From JAJXWB01 sp037044955 (GTDB lineage: Bacteria; Pseudomonadota; Alphaproteobacteria; Rhizobiales; Beijerinckiaceae), in NCBI GenBank assembly GCA_037044955.1, contig JBAOHX010000010.1, positions 62,001 through 126,000 of the forward strand: a stretch of DNA of 64,000 nt. Reading direction: 5' to 3'. The notes under the pieces were generated by a model, which searched no databases, had not been told where the DNA came from, and worked only from the letters and a program-made list of their open reading frames with translations. Position numbers and translations under genes: made by a program. Every line of letters begins with the position of its first letter. Position 1 is the first letter of the stretch. Positions 15,812 to 23,840 of the stretch are shown piece by piece.

Positions 15812-17785
15812 ATGGCAGAGGGCGCAGGCGCGCAGGCGCGCGACAATTCGCATTCCACATCCACCGGCGGAGGCGGCGCGGGACGCGCCGTGCCGATCGA
15901 CCGTTCCATCGGCGCCGAGCATCCGCGCCTCGCCAGCGCGGCGGATGTCGAAGCCTTCGAGAAGATCCCCTATGGCGAGCGCATTGCGGCGGCGAGCACG
16001 TTCGACGCCATCAAGCTCGGCGCCTCCGTCAATCCCAACGCGCCGGCGATCCAGTTCCTGCCCAACGCCAGCCACGAGGACGAGCCGGTCGTCATCACCT
16101 ATGCGCAATTGATCGCGCGGGTGACGCAGACGGCGAATGCGCTGCACGAACTCGGCGTCGGGCCGAAGGATGTCGTCAGCTTCATGCTGCCGCTCGTGCC
16201 GCAGGCCTTCTTCACGCTGTTCGGCGCGGAAGCGGCGGGCATCGCCAATCCCGTGAACCCGCTGCTCGAGCCGCACCAGATCGCGGAAATCCTCGAGGCC
16301 GCCAACACCAAGGTGCTCGTCGCGCTGGGCCCCGTGCCCGGCGTGGATATCTGGGAAAAGGCGCTGAAGGTTCGCGGTCAGTTGAAGAACCTGAAGGCGA
16401 TCATTCAGGTGATGGGCCCCGGCGACGAGGCGAACGGCGTTTATTCGTTCGACGCGCTGGTGGCCAGGCAGCCGCACGACCGCCTCGTCAGCGGCCGCAC
16501 GATCAAGTCAGAAGACACCGCCGCCTATTTCCACACGGGCGGCACGACCGGCACGCCGAAGCTCGTGCGCCACACGCACGGCAATCAGGTCTACCAGGCC
16601 TGGGTGTGCAACCTCATGCTGAAGAGCGCGCCGGGAACGAACATCCTGTTCGGCATGCCGCTGTTCCATGTCGGCGGCTCGCTGACGCAGACGCTGGCGA
16701 CGCTGTCAGGCGGCGGCTGCCTCGTCATCCTCTCGCCCGCCGGCTGGCGCAATCCGAATTCCGTGCGCAACATCTGGCCGCTCGTGCAGCGCTATCGCCC
16801 CGCCGTTCTGGGATCCGTGCCGACAGTGCTCGCCGCCACGCTCGCCGTGCCGACCGACGGCTTCGACCTGTCCAGCCTGAAGATGGCGTCGGGCGGCGGC
16901 TCGGCCATTCCGGTCGCGGTGTGCACGGCGCTGACGCAGCGCCACAACGTGCCGGTGCTCGAAGTCTACGGCATGACGGAAACGTCGAGCGTGCACACGA
17001 TCTCCTACGTCGACCGACCGGTGCGGCTGGGTTCCGTCGGCCATCCCGTGCCCTATTCGAGGGTGCGCATCGTGAAGATCGGCGCTGACGGCAATTATGT
17101 CGGCGATTGCGCTGTGAACGAGATCGGCGTCGTCGCCATGTCGGGCCCCGGCGTCTTCACCGGCTACATGATGGACGAGCACAACAAGGGCGCCTTCATC
17201 GAGCCCGGCTGGGTCAATTCCGGCGATCTCGGGCGTCTCGACGAGGACGGCTATCTCTGGATCACCGGCCGCGCCAAGGATCTCGTCATCCGCGGCGGCC
17301 ACAACATCGATCCCGCGCCGATCGAGGACGCGCTGTTCGCCCATCCCGCCGTCGCCATCGCCGCCGTCATCGGCCAGCCCGACGCCTATGCCGGCGAATT
17401 GCCGCTCGCCTATGTGCAGCTCAATCCCGGCGCCTCGGTGCAGCCGGGCGAGCTGGAGGATTGGGTGCGCGAACGGACGCCGGAACGCGCCGCCGTGCCG
17501 GTGGCGATCATTCCGCTGGAGACCATGCCGCTCACCGGCGTCGGCAAGGTGTTCAAGCCGAGCCTGCGCTGGGACGCGGCGGCCCGCGTGTTCGAGAAGG
17601 TCCTCAGCCCGCTGAAGGACAGGGGCGTGACGTACAACGTGGCGGTCGGCGCGCACGGCACGCACGGCTCGGTGGCGACGGTGACGATCTCCGGCGTTCC
17701 CGAGGCGGAGCGCGCGGCGCTCGAAGCCTATGTGCATGGCGCGCTCGATCCGTTCGTCATGCGCCACGAGGTGAAGTGGGCGTAA
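15812..17785 (+). CDS. Acyl-CoA synthetase (AMP-forming, ANL superfamily)
   Basis: This 657-residue ANL enzyme activates a carboxylic acid through an acyl-AMP to the CoA thioester. Motifs: the P-loop-like FHTGGTTGTPKLVRHTHGN near residue 240, YGMTETSSVH near 390, SGDLGRLDEDGYLWITGRAKD near 475, and the catalytic lysine in LTGVGKVFKPSLRW near 580. A Gly/Ser-rich N-terminal extension and a C-terminal extra domain make it longer than typical FadD (about 560). GGGAGGAAAAGC precedes the ATG. The substrate, probably a fatty or aromatic acid, cannot be fixed from sequence. A small hypothetical gene follows. Confidence 0.9.
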   Translation: MAEGAGAQARDNSHSTSTGGGGAGRAVPIDRSIGAEHPRLASAADVEAFEKIPYGERIAAASTFDAIKLGASVNPNAPAIQFLPNASHEDEPVVITYAQLIARVTQTANALHELGVGPKDVVSFMLPLVPQAFFTLFGAEAAGIANPVNPLLEPHQIAEILEAANTKVLVALGPVPGVDIWEKALKVRGQLKNLKAIIQVMGPGDEANGVYSFDALVARQPHDRLVSGRTIKSEDTAAYFHTGGTTGTPKLVRHTHGNQVYQAWVCNLMLKSAPGTNILFGMPLFHVGGSLTQTLATLSGGGCLVILSPAGWRNPNSVRNIWPLVQRYRPAVLGSVPTVLAATLAVPTDGFDLSSLKMASGGGSAIPVAVCTALTQRHNVPVLEVYGMTETSSVHTISYVDRPVRLGSVGHPVPYSRVRIVKIGADGNYVGDCAVNEIGVVAMSGPGVFTGYMMDEHNKGAFIEPGWVNSGDLGRLDEDGYLWITGRAKDLVIRGGHNIDPAPIEDALFAHPAVAIAAVIGQPDAYAGELPLAYVQLNPGASVQPGELEDWVRERTPERAAVPVAIIPLETMPLTGVGKVFKPSLRWDAAARVFEKVLSPLKDRGVTYNVAVGAHGTHGSVATVTISGVPEAERAALEAYVHGALDPFVMRHEVKWA

Positions 17786-17859
17786 GCGCGGCCCGCCTGC
17801 GGCCGCGGAACCGCGACCGCGGGCTTTGCGTTGCGATGGCGTGAAAGGGACGCGCCGTC

Positions 17860-18135
17860 ATGATGAGCGAAGCCGATATCGACCGCAGCATCCGCGAGAT
17901 CGACGCCGCGCTGGCGGCCTGCGCGCCCGACGCGCCGGTGTCGCTCGGCGTGGAATTGTTCGCAGCCCTCGTACGGCGCGGCCTGATCTGCGACCACCTG
18001 CCGGCGCCGATGGGGGGCGAAGGGTCGACCGAAGCCCTGCATCCCTCCGCCTACCGCGAGATCCATCCGGCGCGCGTCGACACGCATCTGGCCGATTTCG
18101 GCTTCGCCATCGCGGCTGGCGCGCGGGAGGGGTGA
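17860..18135 (+). CDS. Hypothetical protein (91 residues)
   Basis: The protein starts MMSEADIDRSIREIDAALA, has a helical hydrophobic part LGVELFAALVRRGLICDHL, and ends ADFGFAIAAGAREG. Composition and codon use match the neighbours and the start is 74 bases after the acyl-CoA synthetase stop, on the same strand, so co-transcription is possible. I do not recognise a family and see no signal peptide, membrane segment or metal motif. It could be a taxon-restricted gene; confidence that it is coding is moderate. Confidence 0.5.
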   Translation: MMSEADIDRSIREIDAALAACAPDAPVSLGVELFAALVRRGLICDHLPAPMGGEGSTEALHPSAYREIHPARVDTHLADFGFAIAAGAREG

Positions 18136-18254
18136 GAAAGAAAAGTGTGGCGGGGAGGACAGGCGACCCTCCGCGGCGCGAACGCCGGCGCCCGATTTTG
18201 CGCCGCCACGGGTTCATCCTAGCGGTTGCAACGCGGCTTGTCAGGGACGCCAGC

Positions 18255-18326
18255 GCCGGGACCGCCGGCCTCCGGCCGGCATCGTCATGCAGGCTGCGGC
18301 GTCGGCCGGAAGCCGGCGGTCCCGGC
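18255..18326. repeat. Long imperfect inverted repeat
   Basis: The left arm gccgggaccgccggcctccg begins at 18255; the right arm, 18301-18326, is its near-perfect inverse, with about 20 unpaired bases between. Both arms share the gccgggaccgccggc core. It lies directly downstream of the RMD1-like gene on its 3' side and could act as a transcript end or a dispersed palindrome; no T-run follows on either side. Confidence 0.75.
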
Positions 18327-18338
18327 TGGTCGGCAGTC

Positions 18339-19139
18339 CTACTTGTCCAGGAAGCTCGCGATGATCCCCCACGAGCTCAGCACCACCTCGAGCGCGATCA
18401 AAATGGTGATCCACAATTCGATGCGTCCCGCACGACCGGCGTCGAGCACTTCGGCCAGCATGCGCGCATTCTCGACGACGACTTCGAGCTTGCCTTCCAG
18501 CGTCTCGGTGCGGTCCTCGATCTCGTATTCTTCCGTCAGGCGGTCGTAGAGCCGCTCGAGCTCCGGCTTCTCCCAGACGATCCTCGGCTTCTCGTAGCCG
18601 GCGATGCGCGCGGTCAGGCGATGCTGCAGCAGTATCGCCTCGCCGACGAGTTTCAGCACGGCCTTGCGGTCGCTCGGCGTGCGGCCCGCTGCCGCCATGT
18701 CCGCCGCAAACGGCTCGACCGCCTCGAAGACGGCGTCGACGCTATGCTCGTTGCGCGCAAGGCCCACGGATTTGGCGAGCGTGTCGGCGACGACGATGAA
18801 GCGCTCGTCGCCGAATTTCTGCACGTTGACGACGCCGGAGGAAACCTTGTCGTCGCCATTGCCGACGTTGACGACGATCGTGTCCTCCTCGGCCGCCGCG
18901 CCGCGCTTGTCGGTGACGCGGCCCTGGATGCCGGCGAGAAGCTCGGCCTCCTCCTGCGCCGTGAGGCCGGCCAGCACGACGACGCCGAAGCGGTAGAGCG
19001 CGACGCGCCCGCCGCCGACACGGAAGGCGAGCGGCGCGGTGGAGAAGGTTTCCGGCCGCTCCAGCCCCAGCGTGTCGATGCGGTCGCCGACCGCCACCGC
19101 GCGCACCTGGATCGACCGCCCCTGCGCCTTGTCGCTCAT
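18339..19139 (-). CDS. RMD1/DUF155-family membrane protein
   Basis: The 266-residue protein matches the RMD1 (DUF155) family known from yeast and mitochondria. An N-terminal mixed domain includes GGGRVALYRFGVVVLAGL and DERFIVVADTLAKSVGLARNE. A helical region has RIAGYEKPRIVWEKPELE and the family segment YEIEDRTETLEGKLEVV. A single C-terminal membrane anchor follows (IELWITILIALEVVLSSWG). Yeast relatives act in mitochondrial translation or meiotic division; the role in bacteria is unknown. It is monocistronic, ends at an inverted repeat and is divergent from the hydrolase gene. Confidence 0.85.
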   Translation of the reverse strand: MSDKAQGRSIQVRAVAVGDRIDTLGLERPETFSTAPLAFRVGGGRVALYRFGVVVLAGLTAQEEAELLAGIQGRVTDKRGAAAEEDTIVVNVGNGDDKVSSGVVNVQKFGDERFIVVADTLAKSVGLARNEHSVDAVFEAVEPFAADMAAAGRTPSDRKAVLKLVGEAILLQHRLTARIAGYEKPRIVWEKPELERLYDRLTEEYEIEDRTETLEGKLEVVVENARMLAEVLDAGRAGRIELWITILIALEVVLSSWGIIASFLDK

Positions 19140-19318
19140 GGAAATTCGCCCCCTCGACGCCCCGAAATTCGTCGGGCTTGAACTATGCGGCGTTGTTACA
19201 CGGGATGGCGCGGCCGTGTCGAGCAGGCCGGACCGGGGCGCCAGGTTGCCGAAAGCCGTTTTTCCTTGCTTTTCGCCCCCGCCCCCGTGCTAGACAGCGC
19301 GCCGCACCGGAGTTTCCC

Positions 19319-19993
19319 ATGCCCGAAGTCATTTTCACCGGCCCCGCCGGCCGTCTCGAAGGACGTTTCCACCCGTCCAAGACGCGCGGCGCGCCGATCG
19401 CCATCATCCTGCACCCGCACCCGCAGTTCGGCGGCACGATGAACAACCAGATCGTCTACAACCTCTACTACGCCTTCGCGGAACGCGGCTTCTCGGTGCT
19501 GCGCTTCAATTTTCGCGGCGTAGGTCGGTCACAGGGGTCGTTCGATCATGGTCAGGGCGAACTGTCGGACGCCGCCGCCGCGCTCGACTGGGCGCAGTCG
19601 ATCAATCCGGAAGCGCGCGCCTGCTGGATCGCGGGCGTGTCCTTCGGCTCGTGGATCGGCATGCAGCTCCTGATGCGCCGGCCGGAGATCGAGGGCTTCA
19701 TCTCCATCGCCCCGCCGGCCAACCGCTTCGACTATTCGTTCCTTGCCCCCTGCCCCTCGTCCGGCCTGTTCGTGCACGGCGACCAGGACCGCGTCGCGCC
19801 GATCAAGGAAGTGACGCCGCTGATCGAGAAGCTGAAGACGCAGAAGGGCATCGTCATCGAACACGCGGTGGTCGAGGGCGCGAACCATTTCTTCGAGAAC
19901 CGCATCGATCCGCTGATCGAGGAAGTCGGCGCCTATCTCGACAAGCGGCTCGGCAATCCGCCGCGCGTGGCCGTGCCGTCGCGCAAGGATTGA
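19319..19993 (+). CDS. Alpha/beta hydrolase (dienelactone-hydrolase-like)
   Basis: The 224-residue alpha/beta hydrolase has ILHPHPQFGGTMNNQIV near the oxyanion region, the nucleophile elbow GVSFGSWIG near residue 110, an acid residue in FVHGDQDRVAP and the catalytic histidine in GANHFFENR. This is the short family conserved in alphaproteobacteria and often called YtmA- or CocE-like; its substrate is not known. Start MPEVIFTG at 19319 fits the family. It stands alone and is followed by a palindromic repeat. Confidence 0.88.
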   Translation: MPEVIFTGPAGRLEGRFHPSKTRGAPIAIILHPHPQFGGTMNNQIVYNLYYAFAERGFSVLRFNFRGVGRSQGSFDHGQGELSDAAAALDWAQSINPEARACWIAGVSFGSWIGMQLLMRRPEIEGFISIAPPANRFDYSFLAPCPSSGLFVHGDQDRVAPIKEVTPLIEKLKTQKGIVIEHAVVEGANHFFENRIDPLIEEVGAYLDKRLGNPPRVAVPSRKD

Positions 19994-20000
19994 TGTAGTT

Positions 20001-20153
20001 CCTGCCTTCTCCCGCAGGGCGGGAGAAGGTGTCGCGCGCATGCGCGACGGATGAGGGATGGGCCGCCAAGCGAACGCCCGTCGAAATCTCGGCGCCCTCA
20101 CCCGACCCTGCTTCGCAGGGCCACCCTCTCCCGCTCCGCGGGAGAGGGAGCTA
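20001..20153. repeat. GC-rich palindromic repeat, copy 3
   Basis: The left hairpin ccttctcccg-cagg-gcgggagaagg is followed by a second hairpin (gtcgcgc-gcat-gcgcgac) and gatgaggg. The right half has ccctcacccgaccctgc, a hairpin gaccctgcttcgcagggcc, and a terminal hairpin ctctcccgctccgcgggagag. The arrangement parallels 8838-8962 and 11875-12000. It fills the gap between the hydrolase and the carboxymuconolactone decarboxylase-family gene, which are convergent. Confidence 0.75.
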
Positions 20154-20549
20154 CGCGCCCTTGAACGCCTCGTCCACCGGCGTCTGCATCGCCAGCGCCA
20201 GCCGGTTCGTCTCCGCCGCCATGCCGACGACGCCGATCAGCTCCATGAACTGCGCGTCCGTCATGCCCTTCGCCCGCGCCGCCGCCGTGTGCGAGCGGAT
20301 GCAATATTCGCAGGATTGCGCGACCGACACGGCGATGTAGATCATCTCCTTGGTCAGCGGATCGAGCGCGCCCGGCGCCATGACCTGCTTGGCGCTTTCC
20401 CACGTACGCTTCAAGAGCGCGGGATCATGCGCGAGCGTGCGCCAGAAATTGTTGACGAAATCGGTTTTTCGCGTGGCGCGGATGTCGGCGAAGACTTCCG
20501 CGGACGCCGGCGGCAGTTCGTGGTCTTCGAGAAGTTTGACGGTGCTCAT
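20151..20549 (-). CDS. Carboxymuconolactone decarboxylase-family (AhpD-like) protein
   Basis: The 132-residue all-helical protein has the AhpD-type redox motif QSCEYCIRSHTAAARAKG (CxxC plus a downstream His) near residue 83, typical of peroxidase-associated members of the family. No ring-cleavage genes are nearby, so a thiol-redox or peroxide role is more likely than aromatic catabolism. It starts 13 bases after the anmK stop on the same strand, so the two probably share a transcript, though the functions look unrelated. Confidence 0.88.
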   Translation of the reverse strand: MSTVKLLEDHELPPASAEVFADIRATRKTDFVNNFWRTLAHDPALLKRTWESAKQVMAPGALDPLTKEMIYIAVSVAQSCEYCIRSHTAAARAKGMTDAQFMELIGVVGMAAETNRLALAMQTPVDEAFKGA

Positions 20550-20561
20550 TGGAACTCCGTT

Positions 20562-21677
20562 CTACGGCTTCGCCAGCACGCCGCCGCTCATGGGCGCGGG
20601 CGCGCCGGTCGTGGTCGGATAAGTGTAGGGCAGTCCGCGCTTCGAGCGCACGGCGAGATAGGCGAAGGCCTGCGCCTCCATGGAATCGGCCGACCAGCCG
20701 CAAACGTCGGCGGTCGTCACCTTGCACGGCAGGCGCTGCACGAGTTCGCGCACGAGGATCGGATTATGCGCGCCGCCGCCGCACACGATCAAACTCTTCG
20801 GCGCTTTCGGCAGCAGGCGCATCAGCCGACCGACCGAGGCGGCGGTGAAGGCGGTGAGCGTGGCGGCGGCGTCCTCGAGCGACAGGTGCTCGACCGCATG
20901 GCGCGAGAAATTGTTGCGGTCGAGCGATTTCGGCGGCTTCAGGTCGAAGAAGGGATCGTCGAGCAGGCGCGCGAGCGCGGCTTCGTCGACCTTGCCCCGC
21001 GCGGCGGTGTGGCCGTGGCGATCCATCGGCTGGCCGACGCGCGCGAGCATGAGATCGTCGAGCAGCGCATTGCCGGGGCCGGTGTCGCAGGCGATGGGGT
21101 CGCAGGCGCCGTCGACATAGGTGACGTTGGCGACGCCGCCGATGTTGAGCAGCGCCAGCGGGCCGGGCAAATTGCCGTCCTTGCCGCTCAATTGCACGAG
21201 CGCGCGATGGAACACCGGCACGATCGGCGCGCCCTCCCCGCCCGCGGCCACGTCGGCGGCGCGGAAATCGTAGACGGTGGCGATGCCCAGCCGCTGCGCC
21301 AGCGCCTCGCCGTCGCCGATCTGGACGGTGAGACGCTGCTTGGGACGGTGGATCACCGTCTGGCCGTGGAAGCCGACGAGATCGATGTCGGCGGCGCTCA
21401 GCCCCTTCTGTCGCAGGAACAATTCGACGGCCTCGGCATGGCGGGCCGTCACCATTTTGGCGGCCTTGGCGACGGCGCCCGGCAGCGCCTCGCCGCCTTC
21501 GAGCCCCGCCGCCTCGTCGAGCGCGGCGCGCAGGAGCGCGCGGTCCTCGTCGGAATAGGGCTGGAAGCCGGTCGCGCCGAAGGTCACGACATTCTCGCCG
21601 TCCGTTTCGACAAGCGCGATGTCGACGCCGTCCATGGACGTGCCGGACATCAGGCCGATGGCTCTGTAGAGGGTCAA
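20562..21677 (-). CDS. anmK: Anhydro-N-acetylmuramic acid kinase
   Basis: AnmK phosphorylates and opens 1,6-anhydro-MurNAc during cell-wall recycling, giving MurNAc-6-P. The protein, about 371 residues, has AIGLMSGTSMDGVDIALVE at the N-terminus, VGFHGQTVIHRP, NIGGVANVTYVD, ACDTGPGNALLDDLM and VCGGGAHNPILV. No ATG is well placed; TTG 21677 (LTLYRAIGLMSGTS) has GGGAGG about 10 bases upstream and gives the usual length. NagZ, encoded at 61542-62559, releases the substrate in the same recycling route. Confidence 0.94.
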   Translation of the reverse strand: MTLYRAIGLMSGTSMDGVDIALVETDGENVVTFGATGFQPYSDEDRALLRAALDEAAGLEGGEALPGAVAKAAKMVTARHAEAVELFLRQKGLSAADIDLVGFHGQTVIHRPKQRLTVQIGDGEALAQRLGIATVYDFRAADVAAGGEGAPIVPVFHRALVQLSGKDGNLPGPLALLNIGGVANVTYVDGACDPIACDTGPGNALLDDLMLARVGQPMDRHGHTAARGKVDEAALARLLDDPFFDLKPPKSLDRNNFSRHAVEHLSLEDAAATLTAFTAASVGRLMRLLPKAPKSLIVCGGGAHNPILVRELVQRLPCKVTTADVCGWSADSMEAQAFAYLAVRSKRGLPYTYPTTTGAPAPMSGGVLAKP

Positions 21678-21797
21678 GATTCGCGGGCCTCCCGAACCCA
21701 GCCTTAGCGGTCCGGCCGCTCCGCGCAAAGAGCGCCGTGGACGGGCGGGACCCTTTCGCCGCAGACTGGGAGACGACTCAGGAGGCCGGAGGCTGCG

Positions 21798-23183
21798 ATG
21801 AAACTTTCCTTCCACGGCGCGGATCAGGACGTCACCGGCTCCTGCCATCTGGTCGAGGCCGCGGGCAAGCGCATCCTGGTCGATTGCGGCATGTTCCAGG
21901 GCGGCCGGGAGGAGCGGGCGATGAACGCCCACGACTTCGGCTTCGACCCCGCCTCGATCGACCTGATCCTGCTCACCCACGCCCATCTCGACCATTGCGG
22001 CCGCATCCCGCTGCTGGTGAAGCGCGGCTTTCGCGGCGAGATCATTTGCACGCCGCCGACGCGCGAGCTCGCCCGCCTCGTCATGCTCGACGCCGCGCGG
22101 CTGCAGGAAGAAGACGCGCACCGCGCCATGCGCAAGGCGGCGCGCTGGGAGCCGAAGGGCGCGGAAGAGCAGCCGCTCTACGATCTCGAAGACGCCATGG
22201 CCGCGCTCGACCGTTTCGGGCGCACGGTGAACTACGGCGAGATCGTCGACCTCGGCCCGAACCTGCGGGCGCGCTATTCCAACGCCGGCCACATCCTCGG
22301 CTCGGCCAGCGTGCTGATGGAATGCGACGAGGGCGGCGCAACGAAGCGCATCGCGTTTTCGGGCGATCTCGGCGATCCCGGCCGCGCGCTGCTCGACGAC
22401 GCGGAGCCGCCGAAAGCCGCCGACGCGGTCGTGATGGAATCGACCTACGGCGACCGCGACCACCGGCCGCTTTCCGCCTCCATCGAGGAATTCTACGAGG
22501 CGATCGCACAGATACGCGCACGCGGCGGCAACGCCATCATCCCGACCTTCGCGCTCGAGCGCGCGCAGGAGCTGCTGTTCTATCTCAAGCTGGGATTGAG
22601 GCAGAGCAAGCTGCCGCCCGACATCCAGATTTTCGTGGATTCGCCGATGGCGATTTCCGCCACGCAGATCGCGCAGAATTGCCCGGGCTACCTGCGCCCG
22701 GAGATCGCCGCGATGATCGAGGCGCAGGACGATCCGTTCACGCCGCCGCGCCTGCGCTTCACCAAGCTCAGCCGGGATTCGATGGCGATCAACTCGATCG
22801 CCTCCGGCGCCGTCATCATGGCGGGCTCGGGCATGGCGACGGGCGGGCGCGTGCTGCACCACCTGCGCCACAATCTCGCGCGCCCCGAATGCGGCGTGGT
22901 GCTCGTCGGCTTCGCGAGCAAGGGCACGCTCGCGCGCCAGATCATCGACGGCGCCAGAGACGTCCAGATTTTCGGCGAGCGCGTTCCGGTGCGCGCGAGC
23001 GTCCACACGATCAACGGTTTCTCGGCCCATGCGGGGCGCTCGTCGCTGATCGCGTGGCGCAGAAAGGTCGAGGCGCCCAAGACGTTTCTCGTGCATGGCG
23101 AATTGCCGGCCATGCAGGCGCTGAAGGGCGCGCTCGCGGGCGACGTCTCGATGCCGAAAATCGGGGAACAGACGGCTATTTGA
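21798..23183 (+). CDS. Metallo-beta-lactamase/beta-CASP RNase-like exonuclease
   Basis: The 461-residue protein combines an MBL domain with a beta-CASP insert and a C-terminal RMMBL segment. Metal ligands are in THAHLDHCGRIP (residues 59-70), AGHILGSASVLM and AFSGDLGDPG. The beta-CASP part has ESTYGDRDHRP and AIIPTFALERAQELLFY. The third histidine region is NGFSAHAGRSSLI and the ending FLVHGELPAMQ fits RMMBL. This family (CPSF/YSH1-like) processes RNA in archaea and eukaryotes; the bacterial members are little studied. It overlaps the convergent bcp gene by 8 bases. Confidence 0.9.
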   Translation: MKLSFHGADQDVTGSCHLVEAAGKRILVDCGMFQGGREERAMNAHDFGFDPASIDLILLTHAHLDHCGRIPLLVKRGFRGEIICTPPTRELARLVMLDAARLQEEDAHRAMRKAARWEPKGAEEQPLYDLEDAMAALDRFGRTVNYGEIVDLGPNLRARYSNAGHILGSASVLMECDEGGATKRIAFSGDLGDPGRALLDDAEPPKAADAVVMESTYGDRDHRPLSASIEEFYEAIAQIRARGGNAIIPTFALERAQELLFYLKLGLRQSKLPPDIQIFVDSPMAISATQIAQNCPGYLRPEIAAMIEAQDDPFTPPRLRFTKLSRDSMAINSIASGAVIMAGSGMATGGRVLHHLRHNLARPECGVVLVGFASKGTLARQIIDGARDVQIFGERVPVRASVHTINGFSAHAGRSSLIAWRRKVEAPKTFLVHGELPAMQALKGALAGDVSMPKIGEQTAI

Positions 23184-23649
23184 GCGCCTTCACGGCGTCG
23201 AGAACCGCCCTGGCGTGGCCGGCCACCTTCACCTTCGGCCAGATCTCGCGCACGACGCCCTTGCCGTCGATCAGCAGGGTCGTGCGCTCCACGCCCATGT
23301 ACTTGCGGCCGTACATGCTCTTTTCCTTCCACACGCCGTAGGCCGCCAGCATGGCTTTGGATTCGTCCGCCAGGAGCGCGACGGAAAGATCGTGCTTGGC
23401 CTTGAACCTGCCGTGCCTGGCGGCGCTGTCGGGCGAGACGCCGACCACGGTCGCGCCGGCCTTCTCGAAATCGGCGGCGAGGGCGGAAAAATCCTTGGCT
23501 TCCTGCGTGCAGCCGGTCGTATCGTCCTTCGGGTAGAAATAGAGGACGAGCTTGCGGCCCCTGAAATCGGCGAGCTTCGCCTTGCCGCCGCCGTCCTTCT
23601 CGAGATCAAAATCCGGCGCTTTCGCGCCAACCGCCGGCAATTCGGCCAT
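23176..23649 (-). CDS. bcp: Thiol peroxidase Bcp (peroxiredoxin Q family)
   Basis: Bcp reduces hydroperoxides. The 157-residue protein has the peroxiredoxin core LVLYFYPKDDTTGCTQEAKDF, with the peroxidatic Cys near residue 47, and VVGVSPDSAARHGRFKAKH. The resolving Cys that follows five residues later in E. coli Bcp is absent, and I see no other Cys, so it should work as a 1-Cys enzyme using external thiols. It is convergent with, and slightly overlaps, the beta-CASP gene. Confidence 0.93.
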   Translation of the reverse strand: MAELPAVGAKAPDFDLEKDGGGKAKLADFRGRKLVLYFYPKDDTTGCTQEAKDFSALAADFEKAGATVVGVSPDSAARHGRFKAKHDLSVALLADESKAMLAAYGVWKEKSMYGRKYMGVERTTLLIDGKGVVREIWPKVKVAGHARAVLDAVKALK

Positions 23650-23840
23650 TCGCCTTCCTTTCGTCCCATTGCGCGGCCAAACGATCCGAAGGGGTCGTCG
23701 GTTCGCGCGCCAGCGCCGCGCGGAATATAGTGCAGGCCCGAGTCGCGGCCCAGCTCAGGCAAGTTCATCGACCCGGACGCACGGACGAACCAGGGAGGCG
23801 CCGTCTGTCTTTAGCCGAAATTTCGGTCTCGCTGCGTCGC

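Noticed and set aside
14366..16477. Upstream extension of the GYF-domain gene to about 1,000 codons
   Set aside because: The extension runs antisense through the Eis-like and acyl-CoA synthetase genes and lacks any domain; the real start is the ATG at 14365.
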